Source: Litchfieldella qijiaojingensis
GTDB lineage: Bacteria > Pseudomonadota > Gammaproteobacteria > Pseudomonadales > Halomonadaceae
Assembly (NCBI RefSeq): GCF_014651875.1
Contig: NZ_BMXS01000010.1
Location: forward strand, 72,788-136,787
Reading direction: 5' to 3'
Length of the DNA: 64,000 nt
Both the position numbers and the translations under genes were made by a program. Positions within the stretch are counted from its first letter, which is position 1, and each line of letters begins with the position of its first letter. Below, piece by piece: positions 1-11,129 of this stretch. The notes beneath the pieces were generated by a model. The model was not told the DNA's origin and ran no database searches. It saw only the letters and a program-made list of their open reading frames with translations.

Positions 1-1
1 C

Positions 2-106
2 CACGACCAGATCACGCTTAAGTTCCTGCGCGAGGAGCGCGAACAGCAGCGCGTGGCGCAAAGCGAACTGGTCGAGACCCTCGAGCACCTGCTCGCCGAC
101 GCCTAG
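2..106 (+). CDS. hisS: Histidine--tRNA ligase, C-terminal end (partial)
   Basis: Only the last 34 codons are in the window, ending in TAG at 104-106; the 5' part lies upstream. The tail contains a lysine- and arginine-rich stretch (LKFLREEREQQ) that I read as the end of the anticodon-binding domain of HisS. The assignment leans on gene order: hisS is directly upstream of yfgM-bamB-der in many gammaproteobacteria, and exactly those genes follow here. The fragment alone is too short to prove identity. Confidence 0.7.
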   Translation, partial: HDQITLKFLREEREQQRVAQSELVETLEHLLADA

Positions 107-153
107 CTCGCGGCAGGCCAGCCGCAAGTTCCCTAAGTCAGAGGAGACCGCCC

Positions 154-813
154 GTGGCGGAGCTGAGAACCGAAGAAGAGCAGCTTGAGGCCATCAAGCG
201 CTGGTGGAAAGAGAACGGCATGTCGTTGATTGCCGGGGTGGTGATCGCTGCCGCCGGGGTCCTGGGCTGGAACGCCTGGAAGGATTACCAGGCCAACCAG
301 GCCGAAGCCGCCTCGATGCGCTATCAACAACTGCTCAATATCGTCAGCCAGAACGAACTGGAAGCTGACGAGCTTGCCCAAGCCCAGGAACTGATCGGCG
401 CGATCATCGACGATCACGGCAAGACGTTGTATGCCGACCTGGCCGGCCTGGTCGAAGCACGTCTGGCGGTGGCCGATAACGACCTGACTTCTGCCAAGAC
501 AGCGTTGGGTGACGTCATCAAGAGCACCTCCCGGGAGTACATACGCAGCCTGGCCCGCCTGCGCCTGGCCCGCCTGCAGCTAGCCACCGGCGATCCCGAG
601 GCAGCGCTTGCGACCCTGGACGAGAACATAGCCTCGTCGCTGGCAGCCCAGCGCGCCGATGTCCTCGGCGACGTCTATCTCGCGCTGGATCGTGATGAAG
701 ACGCTCGCAAGTCCTACCAGCAAGCCATGACATTGGCTGAAGAGCTCGGTCAACCGCTCTACGGCATCCAACTCAAGCTCGACAATCTGGGGACCCAGGA
801 GGCGACCCTATGA
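154..813 (+). CDS. yfgM: YfgM family ancillary SecYEG translocon subunit
   Basis: This 219-residue protein has a short charged cytoplasmic N-terminus (residues 1-20), one membrane segment at about 22-41, and an alanine- and leucine-rich periplasmic part with TPR-like helices. That is the YfgM layout. In E. coli YfgM associates with SecYEG and the chaperone PpiD at the periplasmic face. The start is GTG at 154, with a good ribosome site (GAGGAG at 141-146). The stop overlaps the bamB start by 4 bases (ATGA), so the two are probably translationally coupled. Confidence 0.92.
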   Translation: MAELRTEEEQLEAIKRWWKENGMSLIAGVVIAAAGVLGWNAWKDYQANQAEAASMRYQQLLNIVSQNELEADELAQAQELIGAIIDDHGKTLYADLAGLVEARLAVADNDLTSAKTALGDVIKSTSREYIRSLARLRLARLQLATGDPEAALATLDENIASSLAAQRADVLGDVYLALDRDEDARKSYQQAMTLAEELGQPLYGIQLKLDNLGTQEATL

Positions 814-1961
814 AGATGCCGGTATTCGCGATCATGGCTGCGGCTCTTATGCTGGCCGGCTGCGCTGGCAAGGTCGAGCCCCAATATCCACCCAAGGAAC
901 TGAGAAGCTTCAACGAAACCACCGCTCTTGGCTCCGTGTGGAGCCAGCGTGTCGGCCAGGGTCTCGGCCGCGCCCGCTATCCCCTCAGTGCCGCGCAAGG
1001 GGAAGGGGTCATCTACGCTGCCGACGAACGCGGATACGTCATGGCTCTGGACGCCGACAGCGGCGATACTCACTGGGAGCGGGATCTCGATACCGCCATT
1101 TCCAGTGGTCTGACCGCCGGGTCGGGACAGCTCTTTCTGGGAACACGCAACGGCGAGGTACTGGCGCTGAGTCAGGACGACGGCGAGATCCAGTGGCGTT
1201 CGCGGGTTTCCAGTGAAGTGCTGGCTCCCCCGCAGGTCAACAGCCAACTGGTGATCGTACAGAGCGTCGACGGCGCAGTGACGGCGCTCGACCGCGCCAA
1301 CGGCGACGAGCGCTGGATCTACACCAGCTCGCAGCCAGCCTTGACCCTGCGTGGCACCGGCACGCCTCAGGTCATCGAGCCGGTATCCTTCGTCGGTTTC
1401 GCCAACGGCCGTCTGGCAACGCTGGACAACCGCAGCGGCCAACCATTGTGGGATATGCGCATAGCCGTACCCCAAGGGCGTAGCGAGGTCGATCGCCTGG
1501 TCGACCTGGATGGCCAGCCGGTACTGACGCCCGACGGACGTCTTTACGTGACCAGCTACAACGGCCGCTTGATCGCACTCGAGGCGACCAGCGGCGAGGT
1601 GCTATGGGAGCGCGATCAGTCCAGCTACCTGACCCCACTGCTGGTCGGCGACTACCTGTTCACCGTCGACGAAGCCAGCCACATCCTGGCCTTGGATGCC
1701 CTGTCCGGGGAGCGTGTATGGCGCAACGAAGACCTCGAAGGGCGCTGGCTGACCGCGCCCGCCTTCGCCGACGGCAAACTGGTGTTCGGCGATTTCGAGG
1801 GTTATGTCCACCTGCTGGATGCCCGTAGCGGCACGCTCGTCGGCCGCACCCGGGTCAACAATTCCGGCATCAGTGTGCGCCCCATCACCGAAGGCCGCCG
1901 GATCTACGCTCAGGCCAATGATGGACGCCTCGAAGCCCTTCAGATACGCGAGACACAATGA
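810..1961 (+). CDS. bamB: Outer membrane assembly lipoprotein BamB
   Basis: BamB is the beta-propeller lipoprotein of the BAM complex that inserts beta-barrel proteins into the outer membrane. The 383-residue product starts with a lipoprotein signal peptide ending in LAGC, with the lipidated cysteine at residue 18. It then shows repeated PQQ-like blades with W and D/G pairs (for example [26 protein letters not shown] and GERVWRNED). It overlaps yfgM upstream and der downstream by 4 bases each, forming a tight operon. Confidence 0.95.
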   Translation: MKMPVFAIMAAALMLAGCAGKVEPQYPPKELRSFNETTALGSVWSQRVGQGLGRARYPLSAAQGEGVIYAADERGYVMALDADSGDTHWERDLDTAISSGLTAGSGQLFLGTRNGEVLALSQDDGEIQWRSRVSSEVLAPPQVNSQLVIVQSVDGAVTALDRANGDERWIYTSSQPALTLRGTGTPQVIEPVSFVGFANGRLATLDNRSGQPLWDMRIAVPQGRSEVDRLVDLDGQPVLTPDGRLYVTSYNGRLIALEATSGEVLWERDQSSYLTPLLVGDYLFTVDEASHILALDALSGERVWRNEDLEGRWLTAPAFADGKLVFGDFEGYVHLLDARSGTLVGRTRVNNSGISVRPITEGRRIYAQANDGRLEALQIRETQ

Positions 1962-3361
1962 ACCCAGTCATAGCCCTGGTTGGCCGCCCCAACGTCGGCA
2001 AGTCGACGTTGTTCAACCGCCTGACGCGCTCGCGGGATGCGCTGGTGGCCGACTTCCCCGGCCTGACCCGTGACCGCAAGTACGGCAACGGCCAGCTCGG
2101 GGACAAGACCTATACCGTCATCGACACCGGCGGCATCAGCGGCGACGAGGAAGGCATCGACGCCGTCATGGCCGAGCAGTCATTGCTGGCCATCGACGAG
2201 GCCGATATCGTGCTGTTCATGGTCGATGCGCGCGCCGGCCTGCATGTCGCCGACGAAGCCATCGCCAACCACCTGCGCGTCAACCAGAAGAAGACCTGGC
2301 TGGTGGTCAACAAGACCGATGGCCTGGAAGAGCATTCGGCGATGGCCGATTTCTGGACGCTGGGACTGGGCGATCCCCACCCCATTGCCGCCGCTCACGG
2401 CCGCAACGTCACCAACCTGATCGACGAGGTTCTGGCGCCATTCCCGGAACGTGAAGAACACGATGCGCCAGCAGACCTCAGCAACGGCATCCGCATCGGT
2501 GTGGTGGGTCGCCCCAATGTCGGCAAGTCGACCCTGGTCAACCGCCTGCTCGGCGAAGAACGGGTGGTGGTGTTCGACGAGGCCGGCACTACCCGGGATG
2601 CCATCGAGATTCCCTTCGAACGGCGTGGCAAGCCCTATGTGCTGGTCGATACCGCCGGCGTACGGCGACGCAAGAATGTACGCGAGATCGCCGAGAAATT
2701 TTCGATCATCAAGACCCTCGAGGCCATCAAGGAATGCCAGGTGGCGATCATGGTGCTCGATGCCCGCAGCGGTTTGGTGGAGCAGGACCTGCACCTGCTC
2801 GACTACGTGCTGACCTCGGGTCGTGCGCTGGTACTGGCCGTCAACAAGTGGGATGGCCTGGAGTCGGAAGCCAAGGAGAAGATACGTGCCGACATCAAGC
2901 GTCGCCTGGGCTTCGCCGACTATGCCGATCTGCACTTCATCTCGGCGCTGCACGGTACTGCGGTGGGCGATCTCTACCCCTCGATCGAGCGTGCCTTCGC
3001 CTCGGCGACCAGCCACTGGTCGACCAACCGACTGACCACCATCTTGCAGGACGCAGTGAGCGAACATCAGCCGCCACTGGTACAAGGCCGGCGCATCAAG
3101 CTGCGCATGGCTCACCAGGGCGGTAACAATCCGCCGATCATCGTCGTCCACGGCAACCAGACCGCCTCGCTGCCAGAGGCCTACAAGCGCTATCTGACCA
3201 ATACCTTCCGCAAGGTGCTCAAGGTGCGCGGCACACCGATCCGTTTCGAGTTCCGCTCGGGCAAGAATCCCTACGATAGCGATGCCGGTGCCAGCGACCG
3301 CGAGAAGGCCAGGAAACGCGAGCTGAGCCGTACTAAGGAAGCGCGCAGGAAACGACGCTAA
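1958..3361 (+). CDS. der: Ribosome assembly GTPase Der (EngA)
   Basis: Der is an essential GTPase with two tandem G domains that acts in 50S subunit maturation. Both P-loops read GRPNVGKS (residues 9-16 and 184-191). NKTD (118-121) and NKWD are the G4 motifs, and the switch regions are DTGG and DTAG. A KH-like domain and a very basic tail ([16 protein letters not shown]) end the 467-residue protein. It is the last gene of the yfgM-bamB-der operon and is followed by a hairpin terminator. Confidence 0.98.
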   Translation: MNPVIALVGRPNVGKSTLFNRLTRSRDALVADFPGLTRDRKYGNGQLGDKTYTVIDTGGISGDEEGIDAVMAEQSLLAIDEADIVLFMVDARAGLHVADEAIANHLRVNQKKTWLVVNKTDGLEEHSAMADFWTLGLGDPHPIAAAHGRNVTNLIDEVLAPFPEREEHDAPADLSNGIRIGVVGRPNVGKSTLVNRLLGEERVVVFDEAGTTRDAIEIPFERRGKPYVLVDTAGVRRRKNVREIAEKFSIIKTLEAIKECQVAIMVLDARSGLVEQDLHLLDYVLTSGRALVLAVNKWDGLESEAKEKIRADIKRRLGFADYADLHFISALHGTAVGDLYPSIERAFASATSHWSTNRLTTILQDAVSEHQPPLVQGRRIKLRMAHQGGNNPPIIVVHGNQTASLPEAYKRYLTNTFRKVLKVRGTPIRFEFRSGKNPYDSDAGASDREKARKRELSRTKEARRKRR

Positions 3362-3374
3362 GATCTTGGGTTCT

Positions 3375-3399
3375 CGAAGGCGCCTGATGGGCGCCTTCG
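3375..3399 (+). terminator. Terminator after der
   Basis: Ten-base perfect stem (CGAAGGCGCC at 3375-3384 with 3390-3399) and a 5-base loop, 13 bases after the der stop. There is no long U tract (only TCGTCTT follows). The dehydrogenase gene ends convergently at 3415, so the hairpin may serve both strands. Confidence 0.75.
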
Positions 3400-3414
3400 T
3401 CGTCTTGCCATAAC

Positions 3415-4524
3415 TTAAGGTGGCGATGGCGGCACCACACGCAGCACCCGCCCCTTGGCACTGTCGGTCAACAGGTAGAGTGCACCATCCGGTCCGGTAC
3501 GGACGTCACGGATCCGCTCGCCGAGCTCCGTGAACAGTGCTTCCTGGCCGACGATCTCGCCATCTTCGCGGATCAGGCGGTGTACTTGGCGAGCGACCAG
3601 AGCCGAGACGAACAAGTCGCCGCGCCACTCGGGAAACGCTTTTCCGTCGTACAAGGTCATGCCCGAGGGAGCGATGGAAGGCGTCCAGTGCAGCAACGGC
3701 GACTCGAACCCAGGCAGTTCGGTGAAGGGTGTGACACGTGCCCCGGTATAGTCGACACCATGCGTGACCAGTGGCCAACCATAGTTGGCGCCGGGAATGA
3801 TGCGATTGAGTTCATCTCCGCCACGTGGGCCATGCTCGTGAATGAGCAGCTCGCTTCGCGTCGTGTCGAAGACGATACCCTGAATATTGCGATGGCCAAT
3901 GCTGTAGAGTTCCGCTCGTGCCTCACTGTCATCGACGAAAGGGTTGTCATCGGGCACCGAGCCATCGAGGTTCAGCCGCACCAGGCTACCCAGGTGATTG
4001 GCTGGATTCTGGGCCTGTTCGCGGTAGTCGAAGCCGTCACCCAGTCCCAATACCAGAGTGTCATCGGGCAAGAATGTCAGACGGCCACCGTAATGGGAGC
4101 GCCCCTGCTTGTCCGGCACGGCGCGAAACAGCGTCTCGCGTTCGACCAGCCGTTGGCCATCTAACCGGGCGCGATCCAGACAAGTCGTATTGGCGGCAAG
4201 CGTGCCGCAGGCATAGCTCAGGTACACCAACCCACTGTCGGCATGATCCGGCGCCAACGCCACCTCGAACAACCCCGCCTGACCACCGACGAAGACCTCG
4301 GGCACACCAGCTATGGGCGCCTCGCGCAGCGCGCCGTCGGCCTCGATCAGGCGTAGACGCCCGGCTCGTTCGGTGACCAGCATGCCGTCCCCAGGCAGGA
4401 AAGCCAACGACCAGGGATGCTCGAGCCCCTCGGCCAGCGTCTCGACACGATAGTCCACGGCAAGCGCCATGGCACAAACCGACAGGCCAGTGGCGGCCAG
4501 CAGAATATGGCCAAATCGACGCAT
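3415..4524 (-). CDS. Exported PQQ-dependent aldose sugar dehydrogenase (YliI-like)
   Basis: The 369-residue product has an N-terminal signal peptide (about 1-22, ending AMALA) followed by a six-bladed propeller typical of soluble glucose/aldose dehydrogenases. Recognisable pieces are HPWSLAFLPGDGMLVTERAG near the start, SHYGGRLTFLPD, LGLGDGFDYREQAQNP, HGPRGGDELN and GANYGWP. Enzymes of this family oxidise aldose sugars to lactones in the periplasm using PQQ. No PQQ biosynthesis gene is in the window. The family is clear; the physiological substrate is not known. Confidence 0.88.
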   Translation of the reverse strand: MRRFGHILLAATGLSVCAMALAVDYRVETLAEGLEHPWSLAFLPGDGMLVTERAGRLRLIEADGALREAPIAGVPEVFVGGQAGLFEVALAPDHADSGLVYLSYACGTLAANTTCLDRARLDGQRLVERETLFRAVPDKQGRSHYGGRLTFLPDDTLVLGLGDGFDYREQAQNPANHLGSLVRLNLDGSVPDDNPFVDDSEARAELYSIGHRNIQGIVFDTTRSELLIHEHGPRGGDELNRIIPGANYGWPLVTHGVDYTGARVTPFTELPGFESPLLHWTPSIAPSGMTLYDGKAFPEWRGDLFVSALVARQVHRLIREDGEIVGQEALFTELGERIRDVRTGPDGALYLLTDSAKGRVLRVVPPSPP

Positions 4525-4544
4525 CCCGCTCTCCTATTGCAAGA

Positions 4545-5003
4545 TTATCCGGAAGCCCCGTCCCAGTCGAAATACGCCAGAATGGCATAGCCCCAGCCGC
4601 CCAGAGCGGCGGTCGCCATCATCGCCAGTGTTCCCTCCAGGCTACGAGTGGCCGCGATCAAGGTTGGCATGGGCGCCAGGGTATCGACGATCCACAGCGT
4701 CACCCACAAGCCGAGTGCAGCCGCTAGTGCATGAATCAGCCATGCCCCGGAGCCCAGCCAGCGTGTCACCACGCTGGCCGCCGGCATGGCCCCGAGCATC
4801 ATGATGGCGATGAGGCTGCCATACAGCGGTGTGAACCCCAGCAGATCGTGGCCGGTAGTCGCCAGGCGCGTGGTAAACGATATCTCTGCACCTAATGCCG
4901 ACAGCGCCGCCAGGTTGAACTGGGTCTGCACGATCGACCCGAGCAAAGTGGCATCCAATACGGCAGCGACATACGCCACCAGCGGTTGCCATCGATTCGT
5001 CAT
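4545..5003 (-). CDS. Hypothetical four-helix membrane protein
   Basis: I do not recognise a named family. The chosen ATG at 5003 has GGGAG at a good distance; an in-frame ATG at 5057 would add a histidine-rich stretch unlike a membrane-protein start. The 152-residue product has about four hydrophobic segments (near residues 8-25, 55-78, 85-108 and 122-145) joined by short loops, consistent with an inner-membrane protein. It lies 20 bases upstream of the sugar dehydrogenase on the same strand, so the two may be cotranscribed. Confidence 0.6.
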   Translation of the reverse strand: MTNRWQPLVAYVAAVLDATLLGSIVQTQFNLAALSALGAEISFTTRLATTGHDLLGFTPLYGSLIAIMMLGAMPAASVVTRWLGSGAWLIHALAAALGLWVTLWIVDTLAPMPTLIAATRSLEGTLAMMATAALGGWGYAILAYFDWDGASG

Positions 5004-5194
5004 GGGGCTCCCTCGTGGGCAAGTGTGAGAATGGTGGTTCGTCAGCATGTCAGCCATGATCGACCATCATGACCAATGTCACCAACGGTCCATGAAAACG
5101 CTTGGCTTCAATGCCTCCCCGACCTAGAATTCGCGCGCTTCGACTTTCGACACTCCATAGGTCCCATGTTTCATGGCCTACCCCAGGAGACACC

Positions 5195-5824
5195 ATGCCA
5201 AATCTTCGCTCCCCTCGTTCGTACCTGGCGCGCTGGCGCCTGTTGGCCCCCTGGTGCCTGGCCCTGCTGCTAAGCGGTTGCCTGGCACTGCCACAAACCG
5301 GCCTGTTCGCCATGCGCCTGGCGGTGACCTCACTGGGTATCGAGGATGTGCGTATCGGTCCCTACACCATTCGTGCAGGTCTCGACACCAGCGACATCAC
5401 ATCGCTGATCGCCTCCAGCCTGGGCCTGGGCAGTCTGCCGATACAAGCAACCCTGACCATGGGACTGGGGCTGCCCAGCGGCTTGCCACCGGTGGAAATG
5501 AACGGATTTGCCTGGATTCTGGACGTACCCGGCGCCGAGACGATCACCGGACGGTACACGGACCAAGTGGCCCTGACGCCGGGCGACGACGCCAACTTGC
5601 GCCTGCCTGTCGCCTTCGATGCGCTCGGTGACGGCCAGCGCCTGGCCCCCATGGTACAATTGGCCAGCCAGCTCGCCACTCGCGGGGAACTGCCCGCCGG
5701 CAGCGAGCTATCGATTACTCCCGGCGGCCTTCGCGGCCTGGGCGTGAACCTGCCTGCCGGCCTGTGGATGCCCACCGTACGTCTGGCCGTAGGTGAGGAC
5801 GGCAGTCTCGAACCCCAGACCTGA
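5195..5824 (+). CDS. Hypothetical lipoprotein
   Basis: The 209-residue product is chosen to start at ATG 5195, with AGGAGA eight bases upstream. It has a positively charged N-terminus, a leucine-rich stretch and a lipobox LSGC, so it is probably a lipoprotein. The mature part contains repeated beta-like segments and a Gly/Leu/Pro-rich region (SLGLGSLPIQATLTMGLGLP), recalling small LEA-type or YajG-like lipoproteins, but no family can be assigned. It converges on the AraC/AzlD chimera. Confidence 0.6.
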   Translation: MPNLRSPRSYLARWRLLAPWCLALLLSGCLALPQTGLFAMRLAVTSLGIEDVRIGPYTIRAGLDTSDITSLIASSLGLGSLPIQATLTMGLGLPSGLPPVEMNGFAWILDVPGAETITGRYTDQVALTPGDDANLRLPVAFDALGDGQRLAPMVQLASQLATRGELPAGSELSITPGGLRGLGVNLPAGLWMPTVRLAVGEDGSLEPQT

Positions 5825-5837
5825 GCGCAGCCCAGCC

Positions 5838-6467
5838 TCATAGCGGCAATTGGCCCAGTATCCCGCGTAACAGCAAGAACATTACGAGGCCGCCAAGGAT
5901 GGTGGCCAGCAAATGGCGACTGAATGCCGCAATGGCGATGGTCGCCAGACCGGCCAGCAAGTAGGCATTGTCCCAGGACAAAGCCAGCCTGCCTTCCGGC
6001 ATCAATAGCCCAGGGACCACGATAGCGCTCAGTACGGCTACCGGTACGTAGTGCAGAGACTGCCCCAGCCACGCCGGGAAACGCAGGAAGGCCCGCGCCA
6101 CCTCGGCATCGTGCAACACACTGACAGGGAAAGTGGGCAGCCTTCCCCGCGCCAGCTCCAACTCGTTCAGCACATCACGAATCTGCTCGGCTTCCAGGTA
6201 ACAGCCTCGATAGCTCCAGCCCGCCTCATGCGCCTTGGAACCGGTATGCACCTCATCCGGATTGATCAGCACCATGCTCCCCACCGCAGCGAGATGGTCG
6301 CTGCCCCGATGGCGGAAGCGTTGCCCGCCTTGTTCGATCACGGTGATGACATAGCCGGAGTGCACGTGAGGTGAAAACCGCTGCTCCACATAGTGGGCAT
6401 GCAGCAGCTCCACGCCTCCCAACTGGGAAGCCTGCCAGAAATGCGTCCGCTCCTGGTTCCGTTGCAT
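5838..6467 (-). CDS. Chimeric frame: AraC-type sensor domain fused to AzlD C-terminal part
   Basis: The first ~130 residues match the cupin sensor half of AraC-family regulators: HYVEQRFSPHVHSGYVITVI, GSMVLINPDEVHTG and FPVSVLHDAEVARAFLR. The next ~80 residues (FPAWLGQSLHYVPVAVLSAI, then hydrophobic helices ending in LLLRGIL) match the C-terminal part of AzlD, the small subunit of branched-chain amino acid exporters. AraC regulators usually continue into two helix-turn-helix motifs, which are missing, as are AzlC and the start of AzlD. The simplest reading is a deletion that joined araC to azlD in frame near 6078-6090. It probably has neither DNA-binding nor export activity; both parents should be considered broken. 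Confidence 0.75.
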   Translation of the reverse strand: MQRNQERTHFWQASQLGGVELLHAHYVEQRFSPHVHSGYVITVIEQGGQRFRHRGSDHLAAVGSMVLINPDEVHTGSKAHEAGWSYRGCYLEAEQIRDVLNELELARGRLPTFPVSVLHDAEVARAFLRFPAWLGQSLHYVPVAVLSAIVVPGLLMPEGRLALSWDNAYLLAGLATIAIAAFSRHLLATILGGLVMFLLLRGILGQLPL

Positions 6468-6488
6468 GATCCTGTTGTTTCCCCCTGT

Positions 6489-7358
6489 CTAGCAGCGGCC
6501 GTCCAAGCGCTGCTGACCGACCCACTGACAAGCGAACTGCCAGGCGGCACGCCCGCTGCGCCCGCCACGCAAGGTGGCGAAACGGATCGCTTCCTCGCGA
6601 GCCGCCACGTTCCAGTCACTCGCATCGCCAAGGTGACGTACCCAGTGTTCGCAGGTCTCGAGGTAGGCGCTCTGGTTGAAGGGATGGAAGGCAAGCCACA
6701 GGCCGAAGCGATCCGAGAGCGAGATCTTCTCCTCCACCGCGTCGCCGTGATGCAGCTCATCGCCGACCAGACGAGTGGCCTCGTTGTCGGAAAGCGACTC
6801 GGGCAGCAGATGGCGACGATTGGACGTGGCGTAGAGCAACACGTTCTCCGGCGGGCCGGTCAGGGTGCCATCGAGCACGCTCTTGAGCGCCTTGTAGGCA
6901 TCATCGCTGCCTTCGAAGGAGAGATCGTCGCAGTAGACCACGAAACGGTGTGTTTGGTCGCGAAGCTGCTGAACCAGAAACGGCAACCCGGCCAGGTCGT
7001 GGCGATCGACCTGGATCAGGCGTAGCCCTTCTTCGGCCAGCGAGTTGAGCAACGCGCGCACCAGCGACGACTTGCCGCTGCCGCGCGCGCCCCACAGCAA
7101 GGCATGGTTGGCCGGCAGGCCGCGCAGAAAGGCGCGGGTATTGTCGAGCAGCGTCTGCTTCTGGCGCTCGATCCCCAGCAGATCGTCCAGCGTCACGGCA
7201 TCGCGCACCGCCACCGGCAGCAGTTGCCCACCCAAGGCATGACGCTGCCATAGCGCGGCGATGTCGCGCTCCCAGTCCACCGGCTCGGGCGTCGGTGGCA
7301 ACCAATGATCGGCGCGTTCGAGAAGGTCCAGCAGGCGCTGGGATAACTGGGCATCCAT
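6489..7358 (-). CDS. DUF815-type AAA ATPase
   Basis: The ATG at 7358 has GAGGAC upstream; a longer frame to 7514 would run over the upstream region of the divergent protease gene. The 289-residue product carries a Walker A (LLWGARGSGKSSLVRALL), a Walker B-like segment (VVYCDDLSFE) and the sensor-like stretch VLLYATSNRRHLLPE, all characteristic of the DUF815 family of small AAA+ proteins. The SDRFGLWLAFHPF motif is also typical. The cellular role of DUF815 proteins is not established. Confidence 0.88.
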   Translation of the reverse strand: MDAQLSQRLLDLLERADHWLPPTPEPVDWERDIAALWQRHALGGQLLPVAVRDAVTLDDLLGIERQKQTLLDNTRAFLRGLPANHALLWGARGSGKSSLVRALLNSLAEEGLRLIQVDRHDLAGLPFLVQQLRDQTHRFVVYCDDLSFEGSDDAYKALKSVLDGTLTGPPENVLLYATSNRRHLLPESLSDNEATRLVGDELHHGDAVEEKISLSDRFGLWLAFHPFNQSAYLETCEHWVRHLGDASDWNVAAREEAIRFATLRGGRSGRAAWQFACQWVGQQRLDGRC

Positions 7359-7470
7359 AATTGTCCTCGTGGGAGTTGAGATGGTTGACCTGTATCGGTT
7401 TCGGGGTATCTTGTGCCAGATCATCCGCTTTCGTCCAATCACCCCTCCTGGACCCGACGAGGATAACCGC

Positions 7471-8265
7471 ATGCGCTGGATCTCCCGACTCTCCGTCGGC
7501 GCTTTATGTATCACCTTGGCCGCCTGTACCAGCTCACCAACCGGTCGTCAGCAACTGACCCTCTATTCCGACGAGCAGCTCAACCAGATGGGTCAACAGG
7601 CCTACGAGCAGTATCAGCAGGAACTGCCGACGGTCGGTGGCGCTACGCACCGCTATGCCGAATGCGTGGCCAGCGCCCTGGTCACCGAACTGCCCGAGCG
7701 ACAGCGAGCACAGAACTGGCAGATTAGCGTCTTCGAGGACGACTCGGCCAATGCTTTCGCCTTGCCTGGTGGCTACATGGGCATCAATACCGGGCTGCTC
7801 AAGATTGCTACCAACCAGGACCAGCTCGCCGCGGTAATCGGCCACGAGATCGCCCATGTGCTGGCCAACCATGCCAACGAGCGGGTTTCGACCCAATCGG
7901 CTACCCAGCTCGGGCTGTCGGTATTGCAGTCTTCCGCCGGCATCCAAAACGAGCAGATGCTCGGTCTGCTCGGTGCCGGTGCCCAGTACGGCATCCTGCT
8001 GCCATTCTCACGTCGCCACGAGAGCGAGGCTGATGTCATTGGCCTCAACTTGATGGCCGATGCCGGCTTCGACCCACGGGCCAGCCTTACGCTGTGGGAC
8101 AACATGAGCGAGGCATCAGGGGGGCAACCACCGGTGTGGATGTCCACCCACCCCAGTCACGGTCAGCGCATCAGCGGCCTGCAAACCGGCATGAACGAGG
8201 CCGTGGCCCGTTACCAACGCGCCCACGACGCCGGCAAGCGCCCCAACTGTTCCCAACCGGTTTGA
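7471..8265 (+). CDS. M48 family zinc metalloprotease lipoprotein (LoiP/YggG-like)
   Basis: The 264-residue product starts at ATG 7471 after GACGAGGA. The signal peptide ends in the lipobox LAAC (Cys 19), so it is a lipoprotein, likely of the outer membrane. HEIAH at 125-129 gives the two zinc histidines and catalytic Glu, and ESEAD at 185-189 gives the third ligand. Family members such as E. coli LoiP and BepA degrade misfolded envelope proteins. It lacks the C-terminal TPR domain of BepA, so a LoiP-like role is more likely. Confidence 0.92.
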   Translation: MRWISRLSVGALCITLAACTSSPTGRQQLTLYSDEQLNQMGQQAYEQYQQELPTVGGATHRYAECVASALVTELPERQRAQNWQISVFEDDSANAFALPGGYMGINTGLLKIATNQDQLAAVIGHEIAHVLANHANERVSTQSATQLGLSVLQSSAGIQNEQMLGLLGAGAQYGILLPFSRRHESEADVIGLNLMADAGFDPRASLTLWDNMSEASGGQPPVWMSTHPSHGQRISGLQTGMNEAVARYQRAHDAGKRPNCSQPV

Positions 8266-8279
8266 GGTGACGGCCCCCG

Positions 8280-8537
8280 ATGCTACGAATCGGTCTACTA
8301 CTGCTGGTCGCGCCCATCGTGATCCTGATGGGCGTGTACTTCTGGGAACTCGGTGACGTGCGCGAATGCGCGGTGAACGGCGGGCATTGGGACTATGTGG
8401 AGGGCGTGTGTCGCGACACGCCCCAACCTTTCGTATCCTGGCAGGTTCGCCACCCTTGGCTGGTCAACGGCGGCATGCTGCTGTCGGTGCTGGGCACGGT
8501 GTTGTGCATGGTCGGGCTGTACGTCAAGCGGCGCTGA
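8280..8537 (+). CDS. Small two-helix membrane protein, unknown
   Basis: The 85-residue protein starts 14 bases after the protease stop. It has hydrophobic segments at about 4-22 and 63-81, separated by a short loop containing two cysteines (RECAVNGG and EGVCRDTP) that could form a disulfide in the periplasm. Both ends carry positive charge (VKRR at the end). I do not recognise a family. Codon choice and its tight position behind the protease support a real gene. Confidence 0.6.
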   Translation: MLRIGLLLLVAPIVILMGVYFWELGDVRECAVNGGHWDYVEGVCRDTPQPFVSWQVRHPWLVNGGMLLSVLGTVLCMVGLYVKRR

Positions 8538-8567
8538 GCGGCACGAATGAGTAGCCCGCGGGCTGCG

Positions 8568-8672
8568 CGTTGCCTGGGACAGGCCGTAGAGAAGGTCCTT
8601 TTCCATGGATGGAAAAGGTAGCGCCCAAGGAAGGGTTTACAGCGCCTTCTCGAAGGCCTGTCCCAGGCAACG
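8568..8672. repeat. 105-bp inverted-repeat element with nested hairpin
   Basis: The outer arms are an 18-bp perfect inverted repeat: CGTTGCCTGGGACAGGCC at 8568-8585 with its complement at 8655-8672. A further 6 bp pair inside (AGAAGG 8590-8595 with CCTTCT 8645-8650). A separate 9-bp hairpin sits within (8597-8605 with 8610-8618). It fills the gap between convergent genes and could end transcription from both sides. The size and structure resemble dispersed ERIC-like repeats, but no second copy lies in the window. Confidence 0.7.
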
Positions 8673-8680
8673 CTTCCATA

Positions 8681-11020
<2,340 letters not shown>

Positions 11021-11129
11021 GGGGGCAGCGTTCCTCGACCTGACCTCTATTCGGGAAGGGCCATATTCTAGCATGGCTTGATGCCTGGTGGGCTTCCCTT
11101 GGCAACGATCAGTCGAGCGCGATGGTCCG

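Noticed and set aside
2180-3151. A 323-codon frame antisense to der
   Set aside because: der is fully conserved; no ribosome site or domain supports the antisense frame.
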